From Flavicella sp965243265 (GTDB lineage: Bacteria; Bacteroidota; Bacteroidia; Flavobacteriales; Flavobacteriaceae): DNA of 64,000 bases. The position numbers and the translations under genes are program-made. The stretch covers positions 248,001 to 312,000 of the forward strand of contig CBDEUL010000005.1 in the NCBI GenBank assembly GCA_965243265.1. Reading direction: 5' to 3'. Of this stretch, positions 8,896-18,325 are shown in pieces (position 1 is the stretch's first letter; each line of letters opens with the position of its first letter). The notes under the pieces were generated by a model. It saw only the letters and a list, made by a program, of their open reading frames with translations. It was not told where the DNA came from and made no database searches.

Positions 8896-9901
8896 TTATA
8901 TAAAGCTTTTAAATAGGGTATTTCTCAAAACATATTCTATAACTAATAGCCCAACTGCTAATAGCACAAATATTCTGTAATTTTCTTCGTAATTGTAATA
9001 TTTAAACTCTTCTATTTTTGTTTTTTCTAACTTATTTATTTCATCATAAATAGCTTTTAGCTTAGAATTGTCTGTGGCTCTAAAGTAAAGACCTCCCGTT
9101 TCTTTGGCTATGTGTTTTAATAGCGTTTCGTCTATTTCTACTTTTTGTTTTCTGTAAGAAATATTTCCTCTCCTATCTATACTATAAGGAAATGGAGCCA
9201 TACCATTGGTTCCAATTCCTATGGTATATACTTTTATGTTCATTTCTTTTGCTAGTTCCGTAGCTGTTTTAGGGTCTACAAATCCTGAATTATTAACTCC
9301 ATCTGTTAATAAAATAACCACTTTACTTTTTGCCTTGCTGTCTTTTAACCTGTTCACAGCAGATCCTAACCCCATACCAATAGCCGTACCGTCTTCTATT
9401 TGTCCAAATTCTATAGAGGCAATGCTAGAGTTTACAATTGTTTTATCGCTTGTAATAGGGGTTTGTGTAAAGCTTTCTCCTGCATATACTACAATTCCTA
9501 TTCTATCATTTGGTCGTTTGCTAACAAAGTTAGCTGCAACTTTTTTTAATGCTTCTAATCTGTTTGGTTGTAAATCTTTTGCCAACATACTTCCTGAAAC
9601 ATCCATTGCCATTACAATATCTATTCCTCTGTTTCGTTTTAGTACGTTTGCTTACGCTTACATTTCTAGGTCTTGCCAAGGCAACTAACAAAGCTACTAC
9701 TGCTACTATTCTTAAAACCGCTAACAAAGGTTTTAGATAGGTTAGTACAGATTTTTCTAATTGAAACCCTTGTGTACTGGAAATTGTTAAACGCGCCGAA
9801 TTTTTATTATTTGTATAGAAATACCAAAAAATCAACAATGGTAGCACTAAAAGCCCCCACAGAAATTCTTGATTTTCGAATTCAAAATTATTCCAATTCA
9901 T
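8896..9901 (-). pseudogene. batA: batA, VWA-domain protein, interrupted by a one-base frameshift
   Basis: Two overlapping reading frames together make a full-length BatA. The first (9901 to 9530) encodes MNWNNFEFENQEFLWGLLVL, two helices and VALLVALARPRNVSVSKRTK, then runs into unrelated sequence. The second (open before 9612, to 8896) encodes RGIDIVMAMDVSGSMLAKD with an intact MIDAS, LLTDGVNNSGF and a C-terminal helix. Joining them needs removal of one base at about 9632-9634 (TTT on the plus strand), giving a 334-residue protein of normal length. The VWA part could start at an internal ATG (9612), yielding a form without the N-terminal helices. A real mutation, an assembly error or a sequencing error are all possible; the short homopolymer makes the last less likely. 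Confidence 0.85.
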
Positions 9902-9906
9902 AACTT

Positions 9907-11517
9907 TTATATTTCTATTTTAATTGATCCTATAACGGTATCCATATTGGCACTTATTTCTGGTGTTCCTTCTGGATACATTAACATTACTTGCCAAGAA
10001 TTTTGTTCGTGTACAAATCCTATTATTTTAAATAGCTTTTTAGGTTTGTTATTTTCTTTTAACAACCCGGTAATTAACGTTCCTTCTACATCATTTTCAA
10101 GTGTTATGGATTGTCTTTCGTATTCAAAATCTGAAATATTTGGTAGGTTTTGAACTTGTTGAATACTTCCTCTTACAACTTGTTCTAATTGTAAAGGTGC
10201 TCCACTACTACTTTCAAAAACTGTTATAGCTGCTTGTACTCTAGTTTCTGAATTGCTATGTAAGTACACACCAAAACTTGAAAAGATTCCTTCGGCTCCT
10301 TGGGGTACTGTTTCTGTTTGGGTTTGAAATTTAAACGGTGCAAACAAAGTCATAGCTGGTGTACCAAACGATTGTTCTTGCCAATTATTTGCTACAACTT
10401 CTTTGGTTGTAGATGACATTGCCCCATAGTTTTGTAAATTATTTTTAAGTGGTTTTACCGCTTGATAGGTACAGGTTGTAAGGATAGTAATTATTAAAAT
10501 AAAAAGACCTGTATAGGTAAGTGTTCTCTTATTTTTTTGATCCTTTGTTAAGGCTTCTTCTTCTTTTAAATAGGTAGAAACCTCATCTTCATTTAATAAA
10601 TTTTGTTCTTTGTAACCCGTAATTATAGGTTGTAACGTTTCTACAATATCTCCTGCTACACGTCTATCATTTCTAATATCACCTTCTAACGGACGCATTT
10701 TTGCAAATTTTACAAAGTCTGCATTTCTTAAAAAGATTTCTAACTTTTCTATAGCTTCGTTAGATACTCCTATAGATTTCTGAGAGTTCTCAGATTTTAT
10801 CATATGTATCAACTCATCTGTAGTTGCTTCAAGTGTATGCAATTCTATTTCTCTTCCTATATAAGTTCTTATAATTTCTGTCAGTTCTATATAGTACTCT
10901 TTTACTTGGTTATTTTGCCATAGCTCTTTTTCATCTAACGTTGTAAATTTTTCTATGGCTTCTTGGTAAGGTGGTATATAATTATAGGCTTCCCTATCGT
11001 CTACTCCATAATATTTTTGAAGTACGTAGTATAAAATTAATAGTGCTATAATTATAGCCAAGGCTATCCAAACCCAAATAAAATAAGGAACATAATCGTC
11101 AAAAACTTTAGGTTCTGCTTTTATTCCTTTTATTGGAAATAGTTTTTGCTTTACTGTATCTACCTCAACAGTAGCTACTTTTATTTCTATAGAATCTGTT
11201 ATATACAGGTTGTTATTTACCAATACTTGTTGCTGTGGCACAAAAAAGTTACCGTGATCAAAACTTGTTAAAACATAGTTTTTTTCGAGTGTATTGGCTA
11301 ATGTATCTATTTTACTAGAATGCACTACTTCTAATTTTCCTAAACTGTCTAGTTCTGGAAAAACAACTTCTGAAATTCTATTTACAGCTATTTTATACTG
11401 AAATTGTTCTCCTATACGTATTTGAGTTGTATCAATTTCTGTAGTAATTGTAGGCTTTTCTTGTGAAAAACCTATAAAAGACAACAAAGTAAACAGGAAT
11501 AGTAATTTTTTCTTCAT
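9907..11517 (-). CDS. BatD/DUF4381-like membrane protein of the bat operon
   Basis: The 536-residue protein has a signal peptide (MKKKLLFLFTLLSFIGFSQ). A beta-rich periplasmic domain (about 20-120, TTEIDTTQIRIGEQFQYKIA) resembles the start of BatD. A transmembrane helix near 145-165 (YFIWVWIALAIIIALLILYY) is followed by a cytoplasmic helical domain (ELTEIIRTYIGREIELHTLE, FVKFAKMRPLEGDI) like DUF4381-type proteins in moxR loci. A second helix near 325 (TYTGLFILIITILTTCTYQA) precedes a C-terminal domain of about 190 residues that I do not recognise. The gene sits between the DUF58 gene and batA, 5 bp from the latter. Its role is inferred from position only. Confidence 0.65.
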   Translation of the reverse strand: MKKKLLFLFTLLSFIGFSQEKPTITTEIDTTQIRIGEQFQYKIAVNRISEVVFPELDSLGKLEVVHSSKIDTLANTLEKNYVLTSFDHGNFFVPQQQVLVNNNLYITDSIEIKVATVEVDTVKQKLFPIKGIKAEPKVFDDYVPYFIWVWIALAIIIALLILYYVLQKYYGVDDREAYNYIPPYQEAIEKFTTLDEKELWQNNQVKEYYIELTEIIRTYIGREIELHTLEATTDELIHMIKSENSQKSIGVSNEAIEKLEIFLRNADFVKFAKMRPLEGDIRNDRRVAGDIVETLQPIITGYKEQNLLNEDEVSTYLKEEEALTKDQKNKRTLTYTGLFILIITILTTCTYQAVKPLKNNLQNYGAMSSTTKEVVANNWQEQSFGTPAMTLFAPFKFQTQTETVPQGAEGIFSSFGVYLHSNSETRVQAAITVFESSSGAPLQLEQVVRGSIQQVQNLPNISDFEYERQSITLENDVEGTLITGLLKENNKPKKLFKIIGFVHEQNSWQVMLMYPEGTPEISANMDTVIGSIKIEI

Positions 11518-11544
11518 TATAACTTTTGTTTGGAAATAATTGAA

Positions 11545-12414
11545 TTAAGTTCCTTTTTGTTTAAAGTATCCTAATAGCTTTTTAACATAACCTTCATCTA
11601 CTCGCATACTTATACTCCCTGAACCGCTTTTGCTAAATGTTGTTTGATAAAAGTCTACCATTCGTAAATAGTTTGCTTTATAAGCTGTTCTTACTTTTTT
11701 AGAACCGGTATTCACCAAAATAGTTTCGCCTGTTTCTGCATCTAACATTTGTACCATTCCTAAATTTGGAATGTCTTCATCGTGTTTATCAAAAACTCGA
11801 ATACCTGTTACATCATGTTTTTTACCTACTATTTTTAGTGTTTGTTCATAACTGGTATCCATAAAATCTGACAATACAAATACAATGGCTTTTTTAGTTA
11901 GTACGTTTGATAGGTATTTTAAAGCTTCGTTTATATTGGTTTTCTTACTTTTTGGTTGAAACTCTATCAACTCTCTAATGATTCGTAACACATGACTTTT
12001 CCCTTTTTTGGGTGGTATAAATAACTCTACCTCATCAGAAAATAAAATCAATCCTACTTTATCGTTGTTTTGAATTGCTGAAAAAGCCAACGTAGCAGCT
12101 ATTTCGGTAATGGTTTCTTTTTTAAATTGACTGGTGGTTCCAAAAAATTCTGATCCACTAATATCTACAGCCAACATCATGGTTAGTTCTCTTTCTTCTT
12201 CAAAAACCTTTATATAGGGTTGGTTGTAACGTGCTGTTACATTCCAATCTATATTTCTAATATCATCACCAAACTGATATTCTCTAACCTCACTAAAAGT
12301 CATACCACGTCCTTTAAAAGAACTGTGATATTCTCCTGAAAATATATGATCGGAAAGTCTACGCGTTTTAATTTCTATTTTGCGTACTTTTTTAAGTATT
12401 TCCTTTGTTTCCAA
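11545..12414 (-). CDS. DUF58 domain protein of the moxR-bat operon
   Basis: The 289-residue protein matches DUF58. It shows SGEYHSSFKGRGMTFSEVRE near residue 26, YQFGDDIRNIDWNVTARYNQ near 47, and a VWA-like core with a DxSxS-type motif (MMLAVDISGSEFFG, about 80-93). It also has IVFVLSDFMDTSYE near 173. DUF58 genes almost always follow moxR, and the pair is thought to help assemble or load metal into VWA proteins. It lacks a signal peptide and helices, so it is predicted to be cytosolic. It is separated from moxR by 70 bp. Confidence 0.92.
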   Translation of the reverse strand: METKEILKKVRKIEIKTRRLSDHIFSGEYHSSFKGRGMTFSEVREYQFGDDIRNIDWNVTARYNQPYIKVFEEERELTMMLAVDISGSEFFGTTSQFKKETITEIAATLAFSAIQNNDKVGLILFSDEVELFIPPKKGKSHVLRIIRELIEFQPKSKKTNINEALKYLSNVLTKKAIVFVLSDFMDTSYEQTLKIVGKKHDVTGIRVFDKHDEDIPNLGMVQMLDAETGETILVNTGSKKVRTAYKANYLRMVDFYQTTFSKSGSGSISMRVDEGYVKKLLGYFKQKGT

Positions 12415-12484
12415 TGTACAATTGTTTAGTTATAGCTGTGGTTCTTTTGTTTTTAAACAGATGAACAATTTTACGATCTAGTTT

Positions 12485-13489
12485 CTAAGGAACTTCTATT
12501 TCATTAACAATCTGGTTAATTATTTCTATTGAAGTGATATTTTCTGCTTCGGCTTCGTAAGTAACACCTATTCTATGGCGTAAAATATCATACACTACTG
12601 CTCGTACGTCTTCTGGTATTACATATCCTCTTCTTTTGATAAAGGCATAGCATTTGGCTGCTTGTGCTAAACTGATACTTCCACGAGGTGATGCTCCAAA
12701 GCTTATGAGTGGTTTTAATTTTTCTAAATTGTATTTTTCTGGATAACGTGTAGCAAAAATAATGTCTAGAATGTATTTTTCTATTTTTTCATCCATGTAT
12801 ACTTCTTTTACAACCTCTCTAGCTTTTACTATTTGTTCTAAAGAAATTACTGGGTTTACGGTAGCGTAAGATCCTGATAAGTTTTGCTGCATTATAAGCT
12901 GCTCTTCTTCTAACTTAGGGTAATCTATAACTACTTTTAGCATAAACCTATCTACCTGTGCTTCTGGCAACGTATATGTTCCTTCTTGCTCTACAGGGTT
13001 TTGGGTTGCCATTACTAAAAATGGTTCTTGCAATTTAAACGTTTCATCACCAATGGTAATTTGACGCTCTTGCATGGCTTCTAATAATGCTGATTGTACT
13101 TTTGCTGGTGCTCTATTAATCTCATCTGCTAATACAAAGTTTGCAAAAATGGGTCCTTTTTTAATTTCAAATCCATTTTCTTTCATATTATATATCATGG
13201 TTCCTACCACATCTGCAGGCAATAAATCTGGTGTAAATTGTATTCTACTAAAATCTCCATTTACAGCTTTTGACAGTGTATTAATTGCCAATGTTTTTGC
13301 TAAACCAGGAACCCCTTCTAACAAAATATGTCCGTTCCCTAACAAACCTATCAATAACCTGTCAATCATATGTTTTTGACCAACGATTACTTTGTTCATT
13401 TCTGTTTTTAATAAATCTATAAAAGCACTTTCTATTTCTATTTTTTCATTGATGGCTCTTACATCGATACTGGTAGTTTTATTTTCCAT
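12485..13489 (-). CDS. MoxR family AAA+ ATPase
   Basis: The 334-residue ATPase has a Walker A-type motif GVPGLAKT near residue 59 (the usual MoxR form is GxPGxGKT or GxPGLAKT). Walker B is ANFVLADEINRAPAKVQSAL near 115, followed by sensor 1 (FLVMATQNPVEQEGTYTLPE, about 156) and the lid motif ISFGASPRGSISLAQAAK near 263. It is the first gene of the moxR-DUF58-bat operon. The product probably acts as a chaperone remodelling the Bat VWA proteins. A minus-strand promoter box lies about 45 bases upstream. Confidence 0.95.
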   Translation of the reverse strand: MENKTTSIDVRAINEKIEIESAFIDLLKTEMNKVIVGQKHMIDRLLIGLLGNGHILLEGVPGLAKTLAINTLSKAVNGDFSRIQFTPDLLPADVVGTMIYNMKENGFEIKKGPIFANFVLADEINRAPAKVQSALLEAMQERQITIGDETFKLQEPFLVMATQNPVEQEGTYTLPEAQVDRFMLKVVIDYPKLEEEQLIMQQNLSGSYATVNPVISLEQIVKAREVVKEVYMDEKIEKYILDIIFATRYPEKYNLEKLKPLISFGASPRGSISLAQAAKCYAFIKRRGYVIPEDVRAVVYDILRHRIGVTYEAEAENITSIEIINQIVNEIEVP

Positions 13490-13533
13490 TTTATATATCT
13501 TAAAATCTATTTTGCTCGTTTTTTCAGCAAAAA

Positions 13534-13541
13534 CAAATCTA
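13534..13541 (-). promoter_or_regulatory. -7 promoter box (TAGATTTG) for the moxR-bat operon
   Basis: The plus strand reads CAAATCTA, so the minus strand reads TAGATTTG, matching TAnnTTTG. It lies 44 bases before the moxR ATG. The -33 element is not clear. Confidence 0.4.
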
Positions 13542-13742
13542 CAATTTTACATCAAATGTTTTGTTAAAATTTGGTTAAACAAAATGTTTAAGGCTGCTAA
13601 CCTCTTTAGTTCTTTTTTTTAATAAAAAAGACATCTTATTAATACTAAAGTGTTAAAAAAATGTTATGATTATTTTGATATTCTAATATATTATTACAAT
13701 ATTTGTTGAAACCAATCAAAAGGTAACCAACCCAAACTTAAT

Positions 13743-13770
13743 AAAAAGGAGCTCATATGAGCTCCTTTTT
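13743..13770. terminator. Palindromic terminator after the lpxH-like gene
   Basis: The palindrome GGAGCTCATATGAGCTCC is flanked by AAAAA on the left and TTTTTTT on the right, so it can terminate in both directions. It sits 27 bases past the stop of the minus-strand lpxH-like gene and shields moxR from read-through. Confidence 0.8.
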
Positions 13771-13797
13771 TTATTTAATAGAATTATAAAATCTTAA

Positions 13798-14553
13798 TTA
13801 TTTCTCTTCAAAGGTTTTTACTTGCATAGATTCTCCATCAAAAACTCCGTAAGTAAAATAAGAAATCCAATCTCCTAGGTTTACATATTCTACATTTTCT
13901 CCTATAGAGAGTGTCATTGGTAAGTGTCTATGACCAAAAACAAAATAGTTGTATTTTTTTTCTTTGAGAATTTCTTTTGAATATAAAATTAACCATTCGT
14001 TGTCTTCTCCTAAATAAACCACATCTTCATCTCCTGATATAAGTTTATTTTTTACGGAAAGGTATTGTGCCAGTCCAACTCCTAAATCGGGATGAAACCA
14101 TCTGAAAAACCATTTTGCAATAGGGTTGGTAAATACTTTTTTCATGCGTTTGTACCCCAAATCTCCAGGTCCTAGCCCATCTCCATGTCCTATTAAAAAC
14201 TTTTTCCCTTGTAATTCAAACTCTTTAGGTTCGTGATATACTGGAATATTTAGTTCTTTTTCAAAGTAATCAGACATCCATAAATCGTGATTTCCAACAA
14301 AAAAATGAATAGGAATACCACTGTCTCTTAATTCTGCTAATTTTCCTAAAACTCTTACAAATCCTTTTGGAACCACTGTTTTGTATTCAAACCAAAAATC
14401 AAAAAGATCTCCTAGTAAAAAAATTACTTCTGCATCTTCCTTTATAGTATCCAACCATCGTACAAATTTTTGTTCTCGTACTTTACTTTTCTCTGGTGTA
14501 GGTGCACCAAAATGCTGATCTGATGCGAAGTATATTTTTTTATTTTTTGTCAA
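13798..14553 (-). CDS. UDP-2,3-diacylglucosamine diphosphatase (LpxH-like metallophosphoesterase)
   Basis: The 251-residue protein has the full calcineurin-type metal-binding set: SDQHFGAP near residue 11, LLGDLFDFWFEYKT near 46, FFVGNHDLWMSDYF near 84, FLIGHGDGLGPGD near 119 and FVFGHRHLPM near 206. FDFWFEY after the second motif is typical of LpxH-type UDP-2,3-diacylglucosamine hydrolases. These enzymes make lipid X in lipid A synthesis at the inner membrane face. A TATATTTG box lies 17 bases upstream. The motif set is strong but activity was not tested. Confidence 0.88.
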   Translation of the reverse strand: MTKNKKIYFASDQHFGAPTPEKSKVREQKFVRWLDTIKEDAEVIFLLGDLFDFWFEYKTVVPKGFVRVLGKLAELRDSGIPIHFFVGNHDLWMSDYFEKELNIPVYHEPKEFELQGKKFLIGHGDGLGPGDLGYKRMKKVFTNPIAKWFFRWFHPDLGVGLAQYLSVKNKLISGDEDVVYLGEDNEWLILYSKEILKEKKYNYFVFGHRHLPMTLSIGENVEYVNLGDWISYFTYGVFDGESMQVKTFEEK

Positions 14554-14569
14554 CCTTTTAGTTTTTATA

Positions 14570-14577
14570 CAAATATA
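14570..14577 (-). promoter_or_regulatory. -7 promoter box (TATATTTG) for the lpxH-like gene
   Basis: The plus strand reads CAAATATA. The box ends 17 bases before the ATG and lies in the 37-bp gap after the S41 protease gene. Confidence 0.45.
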
Positions 14578-14590
14578 GCATTTACTAATT

Positions 14591-16141
14591 CTATTTTTTT
14601 TCTAACTCTAATACTTTTTGAAGCATTGTATCTGAGCTTTCTTGTATTTTATAATATGCATTGTCATCATACAATTGGTTTGCTATCAATGCTTTTAAAT
14701 AGCCTTGCAATACTTTTTCTTTATCTGCTGTTAATGTATCCTTGAGTTCTATATAATTTAAATACAAGTCCAATATTTTACCAGAATTAAAAGTAGTATC
14801 AAAGGTTTCAAAATTCATATTCAAATACATTTGCCTGTTAGTATCTATATAATCAAAAACAAACTCATTCAAAGACTTAAAGTATCTATTCTGTAAATAA
14901 TGAGTAGTATCTATAGCTACAAAGACATCTGGAATAATTCCTCCTCCTCCATAAACTACTTTCCCTTTAGAGGTTCTAAATTTTAATGAATCGGTTGTTT
15001 TTATACTGTCTTTTGATAATAACTCACCATTTAACAAACGTTCGCTATAATCTTTATTATAAGCTTCATTATTATTTAATTCATATGGTTTTTGAATAGA
15101 GCGTCCTGTAGGTGTATAATACCTTGCAATGGTCAATCGTACTGCCGATCCATCTCCTAAATTGAACTCTTGTTGTACCAATCCTTTTCCAAAAGAACGC
15201 CTTCCTACAATAGTTCCTTTGTCATTGTCTTGAAGTGCTCCTGCTACAATTTCACTTGCCGATGCTGACCCTTCGTCTATCAAAACATATACTTCTCCTT
15301 TTTCAAAATTACCTCCTGAAGTTGCAAAGGATTTTTCTATACGTTCTTTGTTATTTTTTGTAAAAACAATCAGTTTTCCTTCTTCTAAAAACTCGTCAAT
15401 TATTTGATTGGCTACATGGATAAAACCTCCTCCATTTTGACGTAAATCCAATACCAAGTTTTTAGCTCCTTTAGATTTTAGTAGTTTTAAACTTTCTAAA
15501 AATTCAACATAAGTTGTTAATGAAAAACGTTCAATTTTTATGTATCCTAAAGTAGTATTTAACATATAAGCTACATTGATACTCTTTATAGCCACTTTAC
15601 CTCTATGAACTAAAAATGATAGTTTTTTTTGTGCTGATTTTCTATAAACTTCTAAATTAACAGATGTTCCCGCTGGCCCTTTTAATGTTTTTATAATATG
15701 AGAACTTTGCAGTTTTTTACCGTATAAAGTATCTTTATCTGCTTTTAAAATTCTATCTCCTGCTACTATTCCTATTTTTTCACTGGGTCCGTTAGGTAGT
15801 ACTTTTGTTACAACTAAAGAATCTTTATACATTAAAAATTGAACTCCTATTCCTTCAAAATTACCTTGCATATTTTCCTTATTCGCTAAATACTCATCTC
15901 TAGAAAAATAAACAGAGTGTGGATCTAATTTGGCTACAATTCCTTCTGCAACATTGTCTAATAACTTATCCGTATCTACAACATCTACATAATCATGCTC
16001 TATAAGCTGAATAAGGTTTTGTATTTTTTGCTCTTTATTATATAGAGCAGCTCCTTTGGGTTGGTAATTAAAAAAAGTTCCTATTGCCATACCTATAACA
16101 ACAGCAATCCCAAAATATATAGGTAAGTAATTATGCTTCAT
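14591..16141 (-). CDS. S41 family C-terminal processing peptidase
   Basis: The 516-residue protease has an N-terminal membrane anchor (YLPIYFGIAVVIGMAIGTFF, about 5-24). A PDZ domain lies around 90-180 (LPNGPSEKIGIVAGDRILKA). The catalytic core has LVLDLRQNGGGFIHVANQII near 230 and YVLIDEGSASASEIVAGALQ near 282, with the catalytic Ser in GSASAS. GRRSFGKGLVQQEF near 313 carries the catalytic Lys. It is a periplasmic tail-specific protease. A C-terminal extension of about 120 residues follows the core. It overlaps the upstream deaminase gene by 11 bp, so the two are co-transcribed. Confidence 0.93.
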   Translation of the reverse strand: MKHNYLPIYFGIAVVIGMAIGTFFNYQPKGAALYNKEQKIQNLIQLIEHDYVDVVDTDKLLDNVAEGIVAKLDPHSVYFSRDEYLANKENMQGNFEGIGVQFLMYKDSLVVTKVLPNGPSEKIGIVAGDRILKADKDTLYGKKLQSSHIIKTLKGPAGTSVNLEVYRKSAQKKLSFLVHRGKVAIKSINVAYMLNTTLGYIKIERFSLTTYVEFLESLKLLKSKGAKNLVLDLRQNGGGFIHVANQIIDEFLEEGKLIVFTKNNKERIEKSFATSGGNFEKGEVYVLIDEGSASASEIVAGALQDNDKGTIVGRRSFGKGLVQQEFNLGDGSAVRLTIARYYTPTGRSIQKPYELNNNEAYNKDYSERLLNGELLSKDSIKTTDSLKFRTSKGKVVYGGGGIIPDVFVAIDTTHYLQNRYFKSLNEFVFDYIDTNRQMYLNMNFETFDTTFNSGKILDLYLNYIELKDTLTADKEKVLQGYLKALIANQLYDDNAYYKIQESSDTMLQKVLELEKK

Positions 16142-16562
16142 CTCTTTGTAAATGTACTACTTCTACACCTGCTTTTTCTAAAAACGCCACTCCAGATATA
16201 TCTTTGTATTTTTCTGCATACACCACACGTGTAATTCCTGCTTGTAAAATTAGTTTACTACAATCTTTACAGGGTGACAGTGTTATATATAAAGTTGCTC
16301 CTTTTGAAGATTGTGTAGAACTTGCTACTTTTAAAATGGCATTTGCTTCAGCATGTAATACCATCCATTTGGTTTCTCCAGATTCGTTTTCGCAACAATT
16401 GTCAAAACCTGTTGGTGCTCCATTAAACCCATCAGAAATAATCATTCTTTCTTTTACAATCAAAGCTCCTACTTGTTTTCTTTTACAATGAGATAGTTTA
16501 CCCCATTCAAAAGCCATATTTATATAAGCTTTGTCGTATTTCAATTGTTTTTGATCTGTCAT
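16131..16562 (-). CDS. dCMP deaminase family protein
   Basis: The 143-residue protein carries the cytidine/deoxycytidylate deaminase zinc signature: HAEANAIL near residue 70 (His ligand and catalytic Glu) and SPCKDCSKLILQAGI near 98 (two Cys ligands). The N-terminal KRKQVGALIVKERMIISDGF and GAPTGFDNCCE are typical of the dCMP deaminase/ComEB group. It converts dCMP to dUMP for dTMP synthesis. The gene lies 18 bp after the HupE-like gene and overlaps the S41 protease gene. Confidence 0.88.
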   Translation of the reverse strand: MTDQKQLKYDKAYINMAFEWGKLSHCKRKQVGALIVKERMIISDGFNGAPTGFDNCCENESGETKWMVLHAEANAILKVASSTQSSKGATLYITLSPCKDCSKLILQAGITRVVYAEKYKDISGVAFLEKAGVEVVHLQRDEA

Positions 16563-16580
16563 TTTTCTAACGATTATTTT

Positions 16581-17174
16581 TTAAAAAACTCTTATAAAAG
16601 CTTCGTATCTATTTGCTAACATAGGTATTACAATTCCTATTACTATAGATGATATTACCAATACCCAATCTCTTTTTGAGACTTTAAATAAAGTGTTGAA
16701 AAACAAAAATAGAACTAATAAAACAGCTACAATTATCAACTGCGCTATTTCAATTCCTAAAGCAAATTCTACAATTGGTAAAAATTTTGACCTAGATCCA
16801 GATAATAACATTTTTAAATATACCGAGAAGCCCATTCCGTGAATCAATCCAAAACAAAAAGATAAGAACAAAGCTATTTTAGAAGTTACGTTCGTTTTTA
16901 TCCCTATAAAAACATTTAAACATGCGGTACAGAAAATAGTTACAGGAATTAAAAATTCTACCAAGTTTATATTAAAACCTATAATATCATAAGCTGCCAA
17001 AAATAAAGTTAAGGTATGCCCTATGGTAAACAAGGAAACCAAAGCTATTATCTCTTTCCATTGTTTTAAAGAATATGCCACTACCAATACACATAGAAAC
17101 AAGATATGATCGTATGCCTGAAAATCCAATACATGGTTTAATCCCAAACGCATGTATAATATTAATTCGTCCAT
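16581..17174 (-). CDS. HupE/UreJ family membrane protein
   Basis: The 197-residue protein has about six transmembrane helices. It has the conserved LFTIGHTLTLFLAAYD near residue 47 and CFGLIHGMGFSVYLK near 107, whose histidines sit in the membrane. These match the HupE/UreJ_2 family, members of which are proposed nickel or cobalt carriers. No hydrogenase or urease gene is in the window, so the metal role is uncertain. It heads the HupE-deaminase-protease operon. Confidence 0.75.
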   Translation of the reverse strand: MDELILYMRLGLNHVLDFQAYDHILFLCVLVVAYSLKQWKEIIALVSLFTIGHTLTLFLAAYDIIGFNINLVEFLIPVTIFCTACLNVFIGIKTNVTSKIALFLSFCFGLIHGMGFSVYLKMLLSGSRSKFLPIVEFALGIEIAQLIIVAVLLVLFLFFNTLFKVSKRDWVLVISSIVIGIVIPMLANRYEAFIRVF

Positions 17175-17187
17175 TTTTATTTTTTTT

Positions 17188-17195
17188 CAAATGTA
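17188..17195 (-). promoter_or_regulatory. -7 promoter box (TACATTTG) for the HupE operon
   Basis: The plus strand reads CAAATGTA, so the minus strand reads TACATTTG. It ends 13 bases before the HupE ATG, in the divergent intergenic region. Confidence 0.45.
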
Positions 17196-17309
17196 AAAAA
17201 ATATGAACTCTTTTATTGGCTGAAAAACAAGATATATTGGTCTAGTTCTTGATAATTTCTGAAATAAATGAAGTAATATTGCATAGTACCTAAAAAGACG
17301 CTAATTTTT

Positions 17310-18293
17310 ATGAAATCATTTATTCCTTTTTTAATTATTGCAACTCTTGTTATTTCTTGTAAAAAAACAGAGAAAAAGAAAATTGAAAAACCTTCAAACC
17401 AAATAGAAGTAGTAAAACCAACAGAAGAAAAAAAAGAGACTGAAACTCCTGATAAAACAGAAGAAAAAGCTCCTGTTACAAAAGAAAAACCTATTGTAGA
17501 AAAAAAGGTTGTTATAAAACAAATTAAAGGAATGGTTTATTTTAAAGGAGGTACTATTACTGTAGGAAGTAATGATGGACCTACTGCAGAAAAGCCTGCT
17601 TTTACAAAAACGGTACAACCTTTTTACTTAGACAAAAACCTTGTATCTGTAGCCGATTTTAGAAAATTTATAGAAGCTACAAATTACAAAACAGAAGCTG
17701 AAAAATTTGGAGACTCTGGAGTGTATGTTTTTGAAGAAAATAACTGGGTGTTATTGCCTGGTACTACTTGGGAATATCCATTAGGAGAAACTAAAGAAAA
17801 AGCCAAAGACAATTATCCTGTAACTCATGTAAGTTGGAACGATGCCAAAGCATATGCTAACTGGGCTGGTAAAAGATTGCCTACAGAATTTGAATGGGAG
17901 TTTGCTGCTAAAAACGGAAAAAACAGAAAATACCCTTGGGGAAATACTGTTTTATTAAACGGAAAACACATGGCAAATGTATGGCAAGGAAGTTCTCTTA
18001 AAGATAAAAAAGCATTGGATGGTTACTTATTAACATCACCTATTGGAGCTTTTGGAGAAACAGATGCTGGATTAACAGACATGTCTGGAAATGTATGGCA
18101 ATGGTGCGAAGATATTTACGGATCATACCCTGGTAACCCTACACAAGAACCAAAAACACCTAATGTACGTGTACTTAGAGGGGGGTCTTTTATGTTTGAC
18201 AGAGCTTTAGAAAAAAGTTTTACAACAACATTTAGAGCCAAAAACTCTATAGACACCTCACTATTCAATACAGGATTTAGATGTGCTAAATAA
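17310..18293 (+). CDS. Lipoprotein with FGE-sulfatase (SUMF1) fold, lacking the catalytic cysteines
   Basis: The 327-residue protein starts with a lipoprotein signal (FLIIATLVISCKKTEKK; lipobox Cys near residue 17), followed by a Lys/Glu/Thr/Pro-rich linker to about 70. The SUMF1/FGE domain follows: GGTITVGSNDGPTAEKPAFT near 84, PVTHVSWNDAKAYANWAGKR near 170, LPTEFEWEFAAKNGKNRKYP near 190, TDMSGNVWQWCEDIYG near 258 and the end NTGFRCA. In true formylglycine-generating enzymes the segment after GGS carries two active-site Cys; here it reads RGGSFMFDRALEKSF, with none. It is therefore probably a binding or structural partner, not an FGE. The cytochrome gene follows by 32 bp. Confidence 0.85.
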   Translation: MKSFIPFLIIATLVISCKKTEKKKIEKPSNQIEVVKPTEEKKETETPDKTEEKAPVTKEKPIVEKKVVIKQIKGMVYFKGGTITVGSNDGPTAEKPAFTKTVQPFYLDKNLVSVADFRKFIEATNYKTEAEKFGDSGVYVFEENNWVLLPGTTWEYPLGETKEKAKDNYPVTHVSWNDAKAYANWAGKRLPTEFEWEFAAKNGKNRKYPWGNTVLLNGKHMANVWQGSSLKDKKALDGYLLTSPIGAFGETDAGLTDMSGNVWQWCEDIYGSYPGNPTQEPKTPNVRVLRGGSFMFDRALEKSFTTTFRAKNSIDTSLFNTGFRCAK

Positions 18294-18325
18294 GCGATAC
18301 TTTTAATTTTTTTACAGCATTTTAA

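Larger units (their letters stand above)
13490..13797. other. 308-bp intergenic region: moxR promoter side and a bidirectional terminator
   Basis: The side near moxR contains a TAGATTTG box on the minus strand (13534-13541). The far side contains a palindromic terminator (13743-13770) for the upstream lpxH-like gene. The central part (about 13560-13730) is AT-rich, and I see no gene in it. Confidence 0.5.

Noticed and set aside
13392..13622. Plus-strand ORF overlapping the start of moxR
   Set aside because: It covers the moxR 5' end and its promoter on the opposite strand and gives a hydrophobic, feature-poor product.
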